A stretch of 43,223 bases of DNA from Halorubrum rubrum (lineage in GTDB: Archaea; Halobacteriota; Halobacteria; Halobacteriales; Haloferacaceae): positions 1-43,223 of the forward strand of contig NZ_JANHDM010000019.1 of assembly GCF_024494685.1 (NCBI RefSeq), read 5' to 3'. The notes under the pieces were generated by a model. The model was not told the origin of the DNA and ran no database searches. It saw only the letters and a program-made list of their open reading frames with translations. A program made the translations under genes and the position numbers. Shown here piece by piece: positions 40,154-43,223 of this stretch; position 1 is the stretch's first letter; the number at the start of each line of letters is the position of its first letter.

Positions 40154-41602
40154 GTGTCTTGGGAGAACCTCGAAGGGGAACAGGAGTCTAGTCAACACAG
40201 CGGAGAGGCATATCGACAGCAAGTAAAGGAATATTTGGAGGCTGGTGAATTCCACGCAATAGGCGACGAGTATGCCGGGACATCAGATATTGTACTTGAC
40301 CGCCCCGCGCAGAACGAGGAGAAGGTGTTCCGTGTCGAGACGAAGCACACCAAGCTCGGGCGGACGGATGAAGCATTCATCAACGAACTCGCCAGACAGT
40401 TCATCGACTTTCACCGCGGGGATACCGAGTTCGAATTTCACGTGTACGCCGCTGACTACGCCGCTCAGCAGAAGTGGAAGAAAATCTTCCACGACAGAAT
40501 CCGGAAAGAGAAGGCAGTACGAGATTACTACGAGCGGTTGTGCGACGACCACAGTCTAAGTGAGGACGAGGCAGAGCAGTTAGAGCAGTTGGAATTCGAA
40601 GACTTCTGGAGGTTCTTGGAAAAAGTCGCTATCAAGAAGGTAGGATATGAACGCCTCGGACAACTAATCGACGACCGGGAATCCAAGGAGCGACGTAAGA
40701 AGAAGTGGGAATTCTATGTTCGGGAAAATGATCCCGTCAAGAAGCGCGGCGAACTCATTCCGAACTGCGTCCAAGTCGCCGACCCACCTGACCATCTATG
40801 GGTAATGCCGAGCGTGGCCCGGAATCACCACGATGTCCGGGACGAGAATCCGAGCTACCTCCCGATCTGGTTCGACGGTGACGAGGCCTACAGCCTGATC
40901 GACCCAGAGGAGATGCAAGAATCGCTCCGGAAGTACGTCAAAGCGAACGACGCGTCTCGACATACATTCACGGAATGGATGGCCTCAGCTGGAGACGATG
41001 AACGCCGGTGGGGTATCACGCTATTGAACTACCAATTGCTATGGCGGGGTGCGAAACGACACGAACGGTGCCGAGTTGTCAGACATGATCGAACTCACAA
41101 GCTAATCTTTGAGGTGAGTGATCGGTTCGGCACTACGCAGCAGACTCTCCAAGGAGAAGAGACAGACATCCGACGAAAGGAGGAGGTCAACGACTACGTG
41201 GCGCTGCTGGATATGGGCCGAGCGGTCGCCCATCGGTACGCGGAACCTCGCGTCAAGCAGTACGATGACAAGTTTTACGCGTTCTTACCCACGGGCTGGT
41301 TGTTCACCAGACATGGGTACGGGCAAAAGGTGATTGAGGGGGACGAAGCCGACGAACTCCACAATGAACTGGACAAGAACAATCGGGAGCGAATCACCAA
41401 CAAGCGTTCCCAATTCCGACAGTGGCGAACTCATTTTGGCGTCCCAGAAGAAACGCAATCAGGTGACGAGTTCGCGGATCTGAATCTCTCAAGTCAATCA
41501 CAACGAATGCGATTGGTACCGCTTGCCTTTGAACTCGCTGAGCGTCCGCCGAAGAACGCCGAGGAGAGGGATATCCTGATGAAGGGAAATCAGGTGGAAT
41601 AG
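40154..41602 (+). CDS. PD-(D/E)xK nuclease fused to an APAZ-like region
   Basis: A 482-residue protein, probable effector partner of the Argonaute that follows. Residues 15-115 look like a restriction-endonuclease-like fold: Glu18, then D45 in SDIVLD, then ETK (E62-T63-K64) in VETKHTK, the PD-(D/E)xK pattern. Residues 120-200 are a charged helical spacer. From about 215 to 430 the sequence resembles APAZ, the N/L1/L2-like region: KRHERCRVVRHDRTHKLIFE, then KFYAFLPTGWLFTRHG and NNRERITNKRSQFRQWRTHF. It starts with GTG behind a TATA box and ends four nucleotides before the pAgo gene. The specific nuclease subfamily is not recognised. GC is lower than in the core chromosome. Confidence 0.78.
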   Translation: MSWENLEGEQESSQHSGEAYRQQVKEYLEAGEFHAIGDEYAGTSDIVLDRPAQNEEKVFRVETKHTKLGRTDEAFINELARQFIDFHRGDTEFEFHVYAADYAAQQKWKKIFHDRIRKEKAVRDYYERLCDDHSLSEDEAEQLEQLEFEDFWRFLEKVAIKKVGYERLGQLIDDRESKERRKKKWEFYVRENDPVKKRGELIPNCVQVADPPDHLWVMPSVARNHHDVRDENPSYLPIWFDGDEAYSLIDPEEMQESLRKYVKANDASRHTFTEWMASAGDDERRWGITLLNYQLLWRGAKRHERCRVVRHDRTHKLIFEVSDRFGTTQQTLQGEETDIRRKEEVNDYVALLDMGRAVAHRYAEPRVKQYDDKFYAFLPTGWLFTRHGYGQKVIEGDEADELHNELDKNNRERITNKRSQFRQWRTHFGVPEETQSGDEFADLNLSSQSQRMRLVPLAFELAERPPKNAEERDILMKGNQVE

Positions 41603-41606
41603 ACCA

Positions 41607-43034
41607 ATGACAGGGTTTGAAATAACGCGCATTCCTGAACCGAAACTCGTCTTCGCGGAAGGTCAAGAAAAGAAAGATCCGCGGGCTGGTCTGTTGGAAC
41701 ACGGCCCCTGCCCAATCTCAGAGAAGGTGGATATCGAGGTTGTCAGCGTAGGAATCGTTGGGAGCAGTCGTTCAATCAGCCGGATGGAGGAACTTCTCCG
41801 AGGGATGAGGACGGGGATCCGGAGCAAAAAGAAACGAAAGCGATGGAAGCAGAACTTCCCCGGCTTCGACTCGAAGACGGGGATCGGGATAGACTACCAG
41901 ACGCTCGACAAGTGGAAGGGCCGAATCCGGCCAGATGATATGCGGCAGATCGAGGAATTGCCCGATAGAGACGATCGCGTTGATTTCGCGCTTAAACTCT
42001 TCAACAGCCACATTAGCCGCATCTGCTCGCAAACGCCGAAACCCGATGTGGTCTTTGTCCCGATTCCACAACGAATCGTCGACTGTTGCTCGGATCCGAA
42101 TACGGATACGCAACGGATCAGAACGGAAACCACGAACTTCCGCAGTCAGATCAAGATCACGGGAATGAAGAACCGCACCCCGACCCAAATCCTCCTCCCG
42201 CGGACGCTCTATCAAGAAGGTGAGGACGTACAGGAGGAGTCAGAACTGGCGTGGAACCTCGCGGTCGGGATGCTGTACAAGGCCCGTGAAGGACGCCCGT
42301 GGAAGCTCGCCAAGCTGCGTAGCAGGACATGCTATGCCGGAATCTCCTTCTATAAGGAACGTGGTGATGATGGGGAGACTCGCGCCGCGCTCGCCCAAGT
42401 TTTCATCGAGGATGGGCGCAATTTCGTAATCGAGGGCGGGCAGGTCGAGGACATCTCTGGCGACGATCGACCCGGTGAAACGCACCTTGCACGTGAGGAC
42501 GCGAAGCGGCTCGCCGAAAACATCCTTGAGCAATACGGTCAGTACCGGGACGTCTACCCCGACCGCTTCGTACTCCACAAGTCCTCGAACTTCTTGGAAG
42601 AAGAAGCGAAGGGCTTCAGTAACGGTGCCGAGGGCATCAATGAGAAAGAGTTTGTCGCCATCCGCGACAATCATCCCTTCCGATTGTTCCCTAAAACTGG
42701 CGATAATCCTGCCCTCCGAGGATCACTCGCTATTCCACCGGGTAGACACGAATGCTACCTGTATACGCAGGGATACGTACCGGAGCAGTCTGTCTACAAC
42801 GGGCCGGGAACGCCAAACCCGATCGTAATCCAGCCGCACGAAGAGTACTTCTCACAGGATTATCGCCGACTCTGCCAAGAAATCCTATCTTTTACGAAGT
42901 TGGATTGGAATAGCTCCGACTTCTGTAAGCATCTGCCAGTTACGTTGAGTATCGCTGAATCGGTAGGCGACATCTTGGCCGAGCCGGAAGCATCGGACAT
43001 CAACCTTGACACCCACTATTACTACTATATGTGA
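41607..43034 (+). CDS. short prokaryotic Argonaute (MID-PIWI), catalytically degenerate
   Basis: A 475-residue short pAgo that should bind a small guide and recognise a target. The opening EPKLVFAEGQ, then DPRAGLLEHGP, is the usual short-pAgo start. The MID domain (about 40-235) has the pocket region FRSQIKITGMKNRTPTQILLP and the following AWNLAVGMLYKA, then GRPWKL. The PIWI domain (about 240-460) shows YAGISFYKE, RFVLHKSSNF, LRGSLAIPPG, CYLYTQGYVPE and KLDWNSS. The usual first catalytic Asp is Ser247 and the HRD-type Asp is Ser326, so it should not cleave. No PAZ or N domain is present. It begins 4 nt after the nuclease-APAZ gene, so the two form one operon. Tail ends YYYYM. Confidence 0.93.
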   Translation: MTGFEITRIPEPKLVFAEGQEKKDPRAGLLEHGPCPISEKVDIEVVSVGIVGSSRSISRMEELLRGMRTGIRSKKKRKRWKQNFPGFDSKTGIGIDYQTLDKWKGRIRPDDMRQIEELPDRDDRVDFALKLFNSHISRICSQTPKPDVVFVPIPQRIVDCCSDPNTDTQRIRTETTNFRSQIKITGMKNRTPTQILLPRTLYQEGEDVQEESELAWNLAVGMLYKAREGRPWKLAKLRSRTCYAGISFYKERGDDGETRAALAQVFIEDGRNFVIEGGQVEDISGDDRPGETHLAREDAKRLAENILEQYGQYRDVYPDRFVLHKSSNFLEEEAKGFSNGAEGINEKEFVAIRDNHPFRLFPKTGDNPALRGSLAIPPGRHECYLYTQGYVPEQSVYNGPGTPNPIVIQPHEEYFSQDYRRLCQEILSFTKLDWNSSDFCKHLPVTLSIAESVGDILAEPEASDINLDTHYYYYM

Positions 43035-43129
43035 CTGAAGCCGATCTCCTTCGAGGAGGGATGGTCGGGAATAAACGTAGCGCGGATAGAAAAATCGGGC
43101 TCTGTAGTTTCGGTATACGGCGGCGGATT
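43035..43129. other. short spacer with a hairpin and probable IS end
   Basis: After the pAgo stop comes a small hairpin ctcct-tcg-aggag at 43046-43058. Beyond it the sequence gggctctgtagtttcggt (around 43098-43115) may be the terminal repeat of the insertion sequence whose gene follows; this cannot be proved without the other end. Confidence 0.4.
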
Positions 43130-43223
43130 TTACGGGTATCGGACGCTGCGGCGAAGGTTGTAGACGGTGGCTTTCAGCAGCATTTCACGGAACTCTAGCC
43201 ACCAGCTTCGCGCACGCACGGCG
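43130..43223 (-). mobile_element. transposase C-terminus (partial, window edge)
   Basis: Reading leftward, the last 30 codons before a TAA at 43130-43132 give AVRARSWWLEFREMLLKATV followed by YNLRRSVRYP. This is the C-terminal pattern of IS4/IS5-type haloarchaeal transposases (RSWxxEFRExxLKxxVYNL). The gene is cut by the window end, so whether it is intact is unknown. It marks the right flank of the low-GC island and supports horizontal transfer. Confidence 0.7.

Overview
This window is haloarchaeal chromosome, most likely from Halorubrum or a close relative (the genus is inferred). The evidence is an acid-rich proteome (Asp/Glu high, Lys low), very GC-rich coding sequence up to about 38.2 kb, archaeal information-processing genes (GINS, PriS, TFS, Pelota, thermosome, an archaeal-type serine tRNA) and many TATA-like boxes 25-30 nt upstream of start codons, which implies leaderless mRNAs.

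1-38.2 kb is ordinary core chromosome. From left to right it holds: gins51-priS (replication); a PadR regulator; a class III aminotransferase; a beta-lactamase-fold serine hydrolase; a MutY-like glycosylase; a semialdehyde/aldehyde dehydrogenase; two small genes; a transcription block (tfs, a membrane-anchored protein, and a coiled-coil zinc-ribbon protein with an acidic Cys/His partner); a KaiC/RAD55-like ATPase with a broken P-loop; a GHMP-kinase-fold beta-RFAP-synthase homologue; a hotdog thioesterase; a cupin; a YcaO protein; and the regulator TbsP. These are followed by glyA, DUF3054, an ornithine-cyclodeaminase-family enzyme, pelA, a DUF4013 membrane protein, hydrolases, a thiamine-binding protein, RidA, tRNA-Ser(GGA), a very unusual 959-aa pseudokinase/halocyanin/solute-binding fusion, the thermosome, a receiver-PAS histidine kinase, an alanine-dehydrogenase-type enzyme, dihydrofolate reductase and rlmE. 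GlyA and DHFR are both folate enzymes; the aminotransferase and aldehyde dehydrogenase could act in succession on omega-amino acids, but they are not in one operon.

At about 38.2-38.4 kb, just upstream of rlmE, base composition and codon use shift to visibly lower GC. From there to the right edge lies a probable acquired defence island. Leftward are a Panacea/DUF4065-like protein and an overlapping PIN-domain protein, arranged like an antitoxin-toxin pair. Rightward, from a divergent promoter, are a PD-(D/E)xK nuclease fused to an APAZ-like region and, 4 nt downstream, a short prokaryotic Argonaute (MID-PIWI) lacking the catalytic aspartates that can be located. The window ends inside a transposase gene. 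The nuclease-APAZ/short-pAgo pair is the most interesting system here: by analogy with known short-pAgo systems, a guide-programmed sensor (pAgo) would unleash the nuclease when it meets invader nucleic acid.

Two smaller themes recur. Several genes carry short tandem duplications (about 16-27 bp) at or just after their stop codons. Two intergenic regions (2646-3067 and 20524-21201) contain structured sequence that the annotated genes do not explain.
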